From CAVUPF01 sp963803755 (GTDB lineage: Bacteria > Actinomycetota > Thermoleophilia > Solirubrobacterales > 70-9): a DNA stretch of 64,000 nucleotides. The notes below the pieces were generated by a model. The model made no database searches, was not told the origin of the DNA, and worked only from the letters and a program-made list of their open reading frames with translations. The position numbers were made by a program, and so were the translations under genes. The DNA lies in contig CAWDNP010000002.1 of the NCBI GenBank assembly GCA_963803755.1, positions 62,001-126,000 on the forward strand, written 5' to 3'. Positions 15,159-22,484 of the stretch are shown one piece after another (the stretch's first letter is position 1; each line of letters starts with the position of its first letter).

Positions 15159-15289
15159 CAGGACGGGGTTCCTATCACGCGGCCCCATCCGCGGGTGGCG
15201 TGGGGGGCAGGGGGTGGCGGAGGTACACCTCGCTCGCCGGTCCCTTCCGGCGAAAGGCCCCGAGGGCAGGCGCTTCGTCCTGGTCCTGG

Positions 15290-15338
15290 CTGACTCGCCA
15301 GTCAATTTGAGTACAGTTGGGTGACCAGTCGACTGAAC
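15290..15338. promoter_or_regulatory. Two TetR-type operator-like sites in the divergent hydroxyacyl-CoA dehydrogenase/thiolase promoter region
   Basis: Site 1 (15290-15305) reads CTGACTCGCCAGTCAA and has TGACT/AGTCA arms. Site 2 (15321-15338) contains TGACCAGTC followed by GACTG, with a perfect 10-bp palindrome CAGTCGACTG at 15326-15335. Site 1 matches 13 of 16 bases of the palindrome upstream of the acyl-CoA dehydrogenase at 24203-24218. TetR-family repressors commonly control fatty-acid degradation through such sites. No tetR gene is visible in the window. Confidence 0.5.
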
Positions 15339-15348
15339 GGAGGCTTCC

Positions 15349-16536
15349 ATGGCAGGCAACGGCAAGGGCGGGTTCGGGGGCCGCGAGGTCGTCATCGTTG
15401 AGGCAGCGCGCACGCCGATCGGGCGAGGCCATCCCGAGAAGGGCTACTACAAGGACCTCCATCCCTCCAACCTCCTGGCAAAGTCCTACGCCGAGGTGAT
15501 CGCGCGGGCCGGAATCGACCCCGCCGAAGTCGGAGACGTGGTCGCGGGCTGCGCGCAGCAGTTCGGGGAGCAGGGGGTCAACATCGGCCGTAACGCATGG
15601 CTGGAGGCTGGCCTCCCGGTCGAGACGCCGGCGACGACGATCGACCGCCAGTGCGGCTCCGCCCAGCAGGCGGTCAACTTTGCCGCGGCGCTGATCGCAA
15701 CCGGCGTCCACGACATCGCGATCGGCTCCGGCGTCGAGCACATGGGCCACATCTCCTTCGCCGACGGCTACTCGGTGATGGAGGAGCACGGGATGCCCTT
15801 CTCGCCACAGTTGATTGAGCGCTACAACCTCGTCCCCCAGGGCATCTCCGCCGAGATGATCGCCGACCGTTGGGAGATCCCCCGCTCCGAGCTTGATGAG
15901 ATCGGGCTGCGCTCCCACCAGCGCGCCGCCAAGGCGACCGAAGAGGGCCGCTTCGAGCGCGAGATCATTCCCTTCTCGGTCAACGGCGACACCTACGTCA
16001 CCGACCAGGGTATCCGCCCCGATACCTCGCTGGAGGCGCTCGCCAACCTGAAGCCCGCCTTCAAGGAGGACGGCAAGATCACCGCCGGCAACTCCTCCCA
16101 GGTCTCTGACGGGGCCGCCGCCGTCCTGCTGATGGCGCGCGAGAAGGCCGACGCGCTCGGCCTCAAGCCGCGGGCGCGAATCTATGACCAGACGACGGTC
16201 GGCGTCGACCCGGTGATCATGCTGACCGGCCCGATCCCGGCCACCAGGAAGCTGTTGGAGCGCAACGGAATGACGATGGACGACATTGAGCTGATCGAGA
16301 TCAACGAGGCATTCGCCTCGGTGCTCGGCGCCTGGCGGCGCGAGCTTGACCCCGATATGGATCGGGTCAATGTAAACGGCGGCGCGATCGCGCTCGGCCA
16401 CCCGCTCGGCTCGACCGGGGCGCGGCTGATCACCACCTTGCTCCACGAGATGGAGCGCTCCGACAAGGAGATGGGGCTGGTGACGATGTGCTGCGGTGGG
16501 GGCCTTGGGACCGGCACTCTGATCCAGAGGATCTGA
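15349..16536 (+). CDS. Acetyl-CoA C-acyltransferase (thiolase)
   Basis: A protein of 395 aa catalysing thiolytic cleavage of 3-ketoacyl-CoA, the last step of beta-oxidation, or the reverse condensation. The nucleophilic Cys is in TTIDRQCGSAQQAVNFAAAL (about residue 99). The C-terminal active-site motifs INEAFASVLGAW, NVNGGAIALGHPLGSTGARL and CCGGGLGTGTLIQRI supply Asn/His and the second Cys. ATG 15349 is preceded by CGGAGG at 15338-15343. It heads a run of acyl-CoA genes (16594-18900) and lies just downstream of the TetR-like sites. Confidence 0.94.
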   Translation: MAGNGKGGFGGREVVIVEAARTPIGRGHPEKGYYKDLHPSNLLAKSYAEVIARAGIDPAEVGDVVAGCAQQFGEQGVNIGRNAWLEAGLPVETPATTIDRQCGSAQQAVNFAAALIATGVHDIAIGSGVEHMGHISFADGYSVMEEHGMPFSPQLIERYNLVPQGISAEMIADRWEIPRSELDEIGLRSHQRAAKATEEGRFEREIIPFSVNGDTYVTDQGIRPDTSLEALANLKPAFKEDGKITAGNSSQVSDGAAAVLLMAREKADALGLKPRARIYDQTTVGVDPVIMLTGPIPATRKLLERNGMTMDDIELIEINEAFASVLGAWRRELDPDMDRVNVNGGAIALGHPLGSTGARLITTLLHEMERSDKEMGLVTMCCGGGLGTGTLIQRI

Positions 16537-16593
16537 GCGCCGGCGTCAGCTGGATCGGGGCCTGGCCAGCCAGCCAGGTAGTCTCCCCGGCCA

Positions 16594-17772
16594 ATGGACC
16601 TGACCCTCTCGCCATCTGAGCAGGAGTTCCGCGATGAGGTGCGCACCTGGCTGGAGGAGAACCACCCCGGCCCCGAGCCCGAGGCCGGGCTTGATGAGGT
16701 GATGGCCTTCCGCCGCGAGTGGCAGCGCAAGATGCACGCGGCCGGCTGGGCGGGCATCTCCTGGCCGAAGGAGTACGGCGGCCGCGGCGCCACCATGATC
16801 GAGCAGGCGATATTCGTCGGCGAGGCGGCGCGGCAGGAGGCGCCCAGCCCCGCCAACATTCTCGGCTTGGCGATGGGCGGGCCGGTAGTAATCGCCCACG
16901 GCACCGACGAGCAGAAGCAGCGCCACCTGGAGCCGATCCTCACCGCCGAGGAGATCTGGTGTCAGGGGTTCTCCGAGCCCGAGTCCGGCTCCGACCTCGC
17001 TTCGCTGAAGACCCGCGCCGTCCGGGACGGCGACGAATGGGTGGTGAGCGGGCAAAAGGTCTGGACGACCTTTGCCCAGTACGCAAAGTGGTGCATGCTC
17101 GTCGCCCGCACCGACCCCGACGCGCCAAAGCACAAGGGCCTCACCTACTTCCTGATGGACATGGAGCAGGAGGGGGTGCAGGTGCGGCCGCTGGTCCAGA
17201 TCACCGGCGAGGGGGAGTTCAACGAGATCTTTATTGAGGAGGCGCGGATCCCGGACGCAAACGTCATCGGCGGGGTTGGCAACGGCTGGGCGGTGGCGAT
17301 CACGACGCTGATGAACGAGCGCGCCGGTCTCGCTTTCGGTGCAATCGCGCAGATCCAGAACAGCCTCAACAGGCTAGCGGCGCTGGCGAGCGAGGTCCGC
17401 GTCAACGGCGGCTCTGCGGCTGAGGACCCCTACTACCGCCAGCGGATCGCCCAGCTCCATATCGAGGCAGAGACGATGCGGCTCAACGCCTACCGTGGCC
17501 TGACCAAGACGATGCAGTCGGGCACCCCAGGCCCGGAGGGGTCGCTCGGCAAGTGGCAGTGGGCCGACATCAATCAGGGGATCGCCGAGCTGGCGCTCGA
17601 CGTCGAGGGTGCCTACGCGCCGCTGGCGCGTGGCGCAGAGCACGCGGTGGCGAACGGCGCCTGGCAGTACGGCTTCCTGCGCTCGCGCGCCAACTCGATC
17701 GAGGGCGGCACGACCGACATCCTCAAGAACATCATCGCCGAGCGGGTCCTCGGCCTTCCAAGGCTGCGCTGA
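16594..17772 (+). CDS. Acyl-CoA dehydrogenase
   Basis: A 392-aa FAD enzyme introducing the alpha-beta double bond into acyl-CoA. The N-terminal helical domain begins DLTLSPSEQEFRDEVRTWLE and includes GWAGISWPKEYGGRGATMIE. The middle beta domain has CQGFSEPESGSDLASLKTRA and WVVSGQKVWTTFAQYA. The C-terminal helical domain ends with RSRANSIEGGTTDILKNIIAERVLGLP, the usual terminal signature. It is followed by a second acyl-CoA dehydrogenase only 2 bp away. Such side-by-side pairs often form heteromeric dehydrogenases for steroid or branched substrates, which is an inference here. Confidence 0.93.
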   Translation: MDLTLSPSEQEFRDEVRTWLEENHPGPEPEAGLDEVMAFRREWQRKMHAAGWAGISWPKEYGGRGATMIEQAIFVGEAARQEAPSPANILGLAMGGPVVIAHGTDEQKQRHLEPILTAEEIWCQGFSEPESGSDLASLKTRAVRDGDEWVVSGQKVWTTFAQYAKWCMLVARTDPDAPKHKGLTYFLMDMEQEGVQVRPLVQITGEGEFNEIFIEEARIPDANVIGGVGNGWAVAITTLMNERAGLAFGAIAQIQNSLNRLAALASEVRVNGGSAAEDPYYRQRIAQLHIEAETMRLNAYRGLTKTMQSGTPGPEGSLGKWQWADINQGIAELALDVEGAYAPLARGAEHAVANGAWQYGFLRSRANSIEGGTTDILKNIIAERVLGLPRLR

Positions 17773-17774
17773 GC

Positions 17775-18900
17775 GTGTACTTCGACCTCACAGACGAGCA
17801 ACAGGCGATCCGCGCGACGGCGCATGACTTCCTCGCCGCCCGCTACCGCTCGGAGCGGGTTCGCGAGTTGGCCGAGAGCGAGCACGGCTTTGAGCCCTCC
17901 GATTGGGAGGAGATGGCGGAGTTGGGCTGGCCGGGTCTGGCGCTGCCGGAGGAGTGGGGTGGGCAGGGACTTGGCATCGTCGAGCTGGCGGTCCTCTTCG
18001 AGGAGATGGGCTACGCGCTGGCCCCCTCGCCGCTCTTTTCCAACACGATCGCCGGCCTCGCCCTCGCCTTCTGCGGCTCTGACGAGCAGCGCGAGCGCTG
18101 GCTGCGGCCGTTGGCCGCTGGTGAGATGCGCGGCACGCCGGCGCTTTGGGACGCCGACTCGCCCGCCCCGCCCGGCGGCTTCACGATGGAGGCCAAGGTC
18201 AGACGGAGACGGCATCGTCCTTAACGGCGAGAAGGTCCTGGTGATGGACGCGGCGAGCGCCGACTTCCTCCTGGTCGCAACCGCCGACGGCAGGCGCCAC
18301 CTGGTCGAGCTCGGCGCCGACGGGGTGACGGTGACCGCCGAGCCCTCGATCGACCTCACGCGACGGCTCTACTCGGTCCACTTCGACGGTGTCCGGGTCA
18401 CCGCCGCCGACACCCTCCCCGCCGCGGAGGCCGACTACTACCCGGTCTTCTTCCGCCTCTGCGTGGCGCTTGCCGCCGAGTCGACCGGGATCGCCCAGCG
18501 CACGATGGAGATGGCGGTTGCCTACGCCAAGGACCGTAAGCAGTTCGGCCGGCCGATCGGCTCCTACCAGGCCGTCTCCCACCGCTGCGCCCAGATGCTG
18601 CTGGAGACCGAGAACGCCCGCTCCGCCGTCTACGGCGCCGCCTGGGCCGCCGACGCCGAGCCCGAGTCGCTGCCGCTCGCCGCCTCGATGGCGAAGGCCT
18701 ACGCCTCAGACGCTGGCTGGAGGGTGCCCGACGCCTCGATCCAGGTCCACGGCGGGATCGGCTTCACCTGGGAGCACGACCTCCACTTCTTCCTCAAGCG
18801 CGGCCGCGCCAACGCGGCCATGTTCGGCGACTCCAAGTGGCATCGCGAGCGGGTCGCCGACGCGGTCCTCGCCAGTGCCGCGGAGCCGGTCCTGGCCTGA
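17775..18900 (+). CDS. Acyl-CoA dehydrogenase, second of pair (frameshifted near 18200)
   Basis: About 375 aa if one base is removed. From GTG 17775, YFDLTDEQQAIRATAHDFLA starts the N-terminal domain, with LGWPGLALPEEWGGQGLGI and ELAVLFEEMGYALAPSP. Near 18200 the frame must shift by one base (extra G after the Lys codon) to continue as SDGDGIVLNGEKVLVMDA. The rest includes RTMEMAVAYAKDRKQFGRPI and SIQVHGGIGFTWEHDLHFFL. The second half matches the FadE-type partner subunits of heteromeric dehydrogenases. The clean sequence on both sides suggests a sequencing indel. Adjacent to and co-directional with the first acyl-CoA dehydrogenase. Confidence 0.82.
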
Positions 18901-18913
18901 AGGCGCCGGCGGG

Positions 18914-19942
18914 GTGGGCGCACTGGACCGCATCTCCGTCGCCGCGATCGGCACCTCGATCGCCGACCTCGAGTCCGAGACGCTCCGCGCCGAGGCAGCC
19001 GGGGTCGAGTGCGTGTGGGCGCCGGAGCTGTTCCGCAGCGCGGTGACGCAGGCGACCTACCTGGCGGCGAAGACCGAGCGGATCGACGTCGCCACTGGGA
19101 TCGTTTGGGCCTTCACCCGCAGCCCCTTCATTCACGCCGTCACCGCGCTGGACATCGACGAGATGTCCGGAGGGCGCTTCCGCCTCGGAATGGGGGCGGG
19201 AGTCAAACGCCTGAACGAGACCTGGCACAACGCCGACTACGGCAAACCGGCGCCCCACCTGCGCGAGGCGATCGAGGCGACGCGGCTGATCATGCGGCAG
19301 GCCGGTAAGGGCGAGCCGATCCGCTACGAAGGCGACTACTACGACATCGACGTCAAGGGTTGGGTGCGGCCACACCCGGCCCCACGCGAATCGGTGCCGA
19401 TCTACACTGCCGCCGTCCAGGCCGGGATGGCGCGGATGGCGGGCGACGTTGCCGACGGGCTGATTGGCCACCCGATCCAGTCCCTACGCTGGATCGAGGA
19501 GGTCGTGGTCGACTCCTTCGAAGCGGGCCTGCGCCGCTCCGGCCGCGAGCGCAGGGACTTCGACTACTTGCCGACCGTCTGCTGTGCGATCGATGAGGAC
19601 GAGGAGCGGGCGATCGAGATGGCCCGCCGCACGATCTCTTTTTACGCGACGGTCAAGACCTACATGCCGCTCTGGGAGCTGCACGGCTTCGCCGACAATG
19701 CGGTCGAGGCAGGCGAGGCCTTCCGCCGCGGCGACCTTGGCGCTGTTCCCGCCGCGATCGGCGACGAGATGGTCGAGACCTACTGCGCCGCCGGCCCGCT
19801 CGACAAGGTGCGGGCAAGGGTGGAGGAGACCGCCGAGCGAGCTGACGGCCTCTTCTTAACCCCGCCCACCTACTTCATCTCTCCCGAGGAGCTGAGCGAG
19901 TACCAGAGCCGCATCATCGACGCCTTCGGTCCCGCGTCCTGA
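18914..19942 (+). CDS. LLM-class (probably F420-dependent) oxidoreductase
   Basis: A luciferase-like TIM-barrel protein of 342 aa. It starts at GTG 18914 with DRISVAAIGTSIADLESETL and continues AAGVECVWAPELFRSAVTQA, VATGIVWAFTRSPFIHAVTA and DIDEMSGGRFRLGMGAGVKR. These are the usual beta-1 to beta-4 elements of the bacterial luciferase family. Related actinobacterial proteins use coenzyme F420, but some use FMN. Position directly after two acyl-CoA dehydrogenase genes suggests a role in lipid or steroid catabolism. The longer upstream frame only overlaps the preceding gene. Confidence 0.85.
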   Translation: MGALDRISVAAIGTSIADLESETLRAEAAGVECVWAPELFRSAVTQATYLAAKTERIDVATGIVWAFTRSPFIHAVTALDIDEMSGGRFRLGMGAGVKRLNETWHNADYGKPAPHLREAIEATRLIMRQAGKGEPIRYEGDYYDIDVKGWVRPHPAPRESVPIYTAAVQAGMARMAGDVADGLIGHPIQSLRWIEEVVVDSFEAGLRRSGRERRDFDYLPTVCCAIDEDEERAIEMARRTISFYATVKTYMPLWELHGFADNAVEAGEAFRRGDLGAVPAAIGDEMVETYCAAGPLDKVRARVEETAERADGLFLTPPTYFISPEELSEYQSRIIDAFGPAS

Positions 19943-19971
19943 CGGCTTCAGGGGCATCGCGAACCCTCGAA

Positions 19972-20220
19972 GTGCTCGATCGGGTGCGCGAGATCCCTGC
20001 CGGCTTCGTTCGCACCTACGGCGATCTTTCGCCCGGCGCCCCTCGCTTCGCCGGGTCGGTCCTCTTTGAGTGCGAAGAGCCCGACCTCCCCTGGTGGCGC
20101 GTCGTCCGTGCCGATGGCTCGCTGGCGAAGGGAGCCCGCCAGCGCGAGCGCCTGGAAGCCGAGGGCGTCCCGTTCCGCGGCGCCCGCGTTGATATGGGGA
20201 TCGCCAGGATTCCCTCGTGA
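19972..20220 (+). CDS. Alkyltransferase-like (MGMT-family, Atl) DNA-binding protein
   Basis: An 82-aa protein related to the C-terminal domain of O6-alkylguanine-DNA alkyltransferase: LDRVREIPAGFVRTYGDLSP at the start, then PWWRVVRADGSLAKGARQRE and LEAEGVPFRG. The active-site PCHR of true alkyltransferases is replaced by PWWR, so it cannot accept an alkyl group. Atl proteins instead flag alkylated guanines for nucleotide excision repair. The helix-turn-helix portion is shortened. GTG 19972 is the first ordinary start, but similar in-frame sequence continues upstream to about 19940, so the true start may be earlier. Confidence 0.7.
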   Translation: MLDRVREIPAGFVRTYGDLSPGAPRFAGSVLFECEEPDLPWWRVVRADGSLAKGARQRERLEAEGVPFRGARVDMGIARIPS

Positions 20221-20359
20221 GTCATGGGGTTGCTCGGCCCCTTGCCGACCGGATTGCTTCGCGCTTGCTGCGAAACATGACTCGGCAGTGCTAATGGTCG
20301 ATCGCGCCTGGGGCGATGGTTGAGGCACACCTGATCCGCTGACGGGGCAGGGAGCGGCG

Positions 20360-20563
20360 CTACTCCTCGCGGGGAGTTATGCGGAAGGTCGAGACGACCT
20401 CGGCTTGGTGGGCCTCGGGGTGGACGACGTAGGCGCTGGGGCCGCCGCCGAACCAGCCCGAGCTTTCGTTGTCGCCGACGAAGACTCCAGGATGGTGCTT
20501 GCCGTCGCCATCCTCGACCCAGACCGGGTCGCCCTCCTTGAACCCATGCTCGACCTCACTCAC
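20360..20563 (-). CDS. Small hypothetical protein (67 aa)
   Basis: An acidic protein with a compact beta-rich pattern: VEHGFKEGDPVWVEDGDGKH, then PGVFVGDNESSGWFGGGPSA and VVHPEAHQAEVVSTFRI. The repeated V-W-V and Gly spacing suggest a small SH3-like or Tudor-like barrel, but I recognise no family. Codon use matches the chromosome, so it is probably real. The 140 bp between this gene and the Atl gene hold no other feature I can support. Confidence 0.55.
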   Translation of the reverse strand: MSEVEHGFKEGDPVWVEDGDGKHHPGVFVGDNESSGWFGGGPSAYVVHPEAHQAEVVSTFRITPREE

Positions 20564-20573
20564 CGGGTCAAGA

Positions 20574-21765
20574 CTAGCCGTTGAGCGGGCCGCTGCCTGC
20601 CGCCACGTCCAAGCCGGCGCTGCTTGGCGCTAGTGGGCCGTATCCAAACCTCGCACCCGAAACCCTGAACTCACGCCGCGACCCGTAGCTTGGCTCCAAT
20701 TGGGCGAGGCGACGATCGCGATGGGGCCCGTTTCTGTAGCTGATGTGGCGGGCAAGGGCGTGGGCGAAGGCATCCCAATCGAGGTAGTCGGCGTTCTTGA
20801 CGACGAACTCGGCGATCGGCCAGAAGTGACACTCGATCGGGTTCAGGTAGCTGGCGTAGGTCGGGGTTGGAGACTAACACGATGCGGTTGCCCGCGGCGA
20901 ACTCGCGAACCTCCGGTGTCCAGTTGGCTGCGAGGTTGTCCTGGATCCAATAGATCGTCTTGGTGCTCGGGTAACAAAGCCGGATCTGGCGCATGAAGCC
21001 GAGCCCGTCACGCCCGCGCCGGCGGGGGCGCAATCTCAGCCGCAGGCGATCGGCGCCGAGGTCATAGGCGCCGAAGCCGTAGCGCACCCCGGCCCTTCGG
21101 TTGAAGGTCGCGCGGTGGCGCTCGGGTCGGCCTTTCAGAGCCCAGCCTGCTCCATGGGTGGGGCGCAGGGAGATCGGCCCCATCTGGTCAAAGGCGATCA
21201 CTACCGCCCCCTTTGGAGGCCGCTTGCAGAGCGCGATCACGCGCTGCGCTTTTAGCTCGTAGTCTGGATCGGGAGAGGCCTTCCAGGAGCGGGTGCGCTG
21301 GAAGGAGAGGTTGGCGGCAGAGAGGATGCGGCCCAGATGGGCCGGGGAGACCTCGATCCCCTCCACCGCGGCGAGGTGGGTGGCCAGGCGCCGCAGTGAC
21401 CAGCGGGTCAGCGCGGCCCCCTGAGTGTCGGGGCGGGCACCGGCCACCGCGACGATCCGCTCTCGCTGGGCCTCGGTGATCCGGCGGGGACGCCCGCCCC
21501 GGTAGTTAGGGCGCAGTGAGTCCAGTCCCCTCTGGTTGAACTCGGTGATCACCTTGCGCACGTGACTCTCATCCGTTTGCCACATGGCGGCGATCTGGGT
21601 TGCGGAGTGCTGGGTCGCTGAGGCCAGCACGATTCCGGCTCGCTGACGGGTCGAGAAGTGCTTGGCTCCTCTGACCAGCCGCTTTAACCGCTGGCCCTCC
21701 TCGGGACTGAGCGGCCGGACGAACACCGATGGGGGACGCATGACCACCTCCAGGATCGGGTGCAT
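20574..21765 (-). pseudogene. IS630-family transposase (frameshifted near 20865)
   Basis: An N-terminal helix-turn-helix (QRLKRLVRGAKHFSTRQRAG; IAAMWQTDESHVRKVITEFN) and a GGRPRRITEAQRERIVA linker precede the DDE domain. The first Asp is in VVIAFDQMGPISL and the second in IYWIQDNLAANWTPEV. After VLVSNP the frame breaks; one base later the minus strand continues TYASYLNPIECHFWPIAEFV, which holds the catalytic Glu of NPIE. The shifted frame runs to a TAG at 20574-20576, beyond the usual C-terminus. Either a programmed shift is needed or the copy is inactive. Start is ATG 21765 or, more family-like, ATG 21741. Confidence 0.85.
20629..20648 (+). repeat. IS630-type terminal inverted repeat, left end
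   Basis: GCTAGTGGGCCGTATCCAAA is matched by the reverse complement at the right end (GCTAGTGGGCTGTATCCCAA), with 2 differences in 20. The internal TA at 20631-20632 is the duplicated target dinucleotide. Confidence 0.8.
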
Positions 21766-21824
21766 GCATCGGTGTTCGCCGCCTCAGGCGAGTTTCCGGT
21801 CAAACGTTGGGATACAGCCCACTA
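20631..21824. mobile_element. IS630-family insertion sequence
   Basis: About 1.19 kb, bounded by near-perfect inverted repeats and by TA dinucleotides at both outer edges (20631-20632 and 21823-21824). TA target duplication is characteristic of the IS630/Tc1-mariner superfamily. It contains a single transposase gene on the minus strand, frameshifted before the last catalytic acid. The right end falls exactly in the TAG stop codon of the metallo-hydrolase gene; the duplicated TA rebuilds the stop, so the host protein is unchanged. Confidence 0.85.
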
Positions 21825-21826
21825 GC
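21807..21826 (-). repeat. IS630-type terminal inverted repeat, right end
   Basis: Reads GCTAGTGGGCTGTATCCCAA on the minus strand, matching the left end at 20629-20648 with 2 mismatches. The TA at 21823-21824 lies in the stop codon of the adjacent metallo-hydrolase gene. Confidence 0.8.
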
Positions 21827-22484
21827 TCGGGAGCCCCGCGGCGAAGCGCTCGAACTCGGCCATGTCGGTCACGGGCGGGCCGTGGCCGGGGAGGATCAGG
21901 CTGGGGTTGAGGTCGGCGAGCTTGCGGATCGAGCGGCGGTTCTCCGCGGGGTCGGGGGTCAGATCCTTGGGCGGCTCGTCGAGCCGGTTGCGGAGGGTCA
22001 GAAAGGAGATGTTCCTGATCACGTCGCCGCAGATCGCCACCCGGTCGGACTCGCGCCAGTAGATCACCTCTCCCGGCGCGTGACCGGGCGCGTGGATGAC
22101 CCGGAACCCCGCCACTTCGTCGCCCTCGCGCAGTACCTGGTCGACCTTGTGGGGAGGCCCCTGCCAGAGTCGCGCGAAGGCCCTGGCGACCGGATGCTGC
22201 GTAGCTGCGACCGGGCGCCTTCCCTCCATCGCGTCGACGTCGGCCTCGTGGCAGGCCAGTGGGATGCCGCGCTCCTCGCAGATGTCCTTCGCCGAGCCTT
22301 GGTGGTCGGGGTGGGCGTGGGTGAGCGCCAGCAGGGAGAGATTGCGGCCCGCCGTCTGCCTACGGATGCGGCCGGTGTCCCAGCGGCGGCCGGCGTCGAT
22401 CAGCACGTCCTCCACCAGGTAGACGTTGATCAGCGGCCGCGGAGTCTCACCGAGCCGCCAGACGCCCGGGGCGAGGTATTTCAA
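21822..22484 (-). CDS. MBL-fold metallo-hydrolase
   Basis: A 220-aa beta-lactamase-fold hydrolase. Metal ligands are in LLALTHAHPDHQGSAKDICE (HxHxDH), in the His of RVIHAPGHAPGEVIYW, in the Asp of AICGDVIRN, and in the final SLILPGHGPPVTD. The substrate is unknown; relatives include glyoxalase II-like and lactonase-like enzymes. The TTG at 22484 overlaps the TGA of the upstream gene, and the first residues KYLAPGVWRLGETPRPLINV are the family start. Its TAG stop coincides with the duplicated TA of the IS630 element. Confidence 0.82.
   Translation of the reverse strand: MKYLAPGVWRLGETPRPLINVYLVEDVLIDAGRRWDTGRIRRQTAGRNLSLLALTHAHPDHQGSAKDICEERGIPLACHEADVDAMEGRRPVAATQHPVARAFARLWQGPPHKVDQVLREGDEVAGFRVIHAPGHAPGEVIYWRESDRVAICGDVIRNISFLTLRNRLDEPPKDLTPDPAENRRSIRKLADLNPSLILPGHGPPVTDMAEFERFAAGLPS

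Noticed and set aside
15175..16446. 423-aa minus-strand ORF over the thiolase gene
   Set aside because: A high-GC shadow frame; the thiolase on the other strand has every active-site motif.
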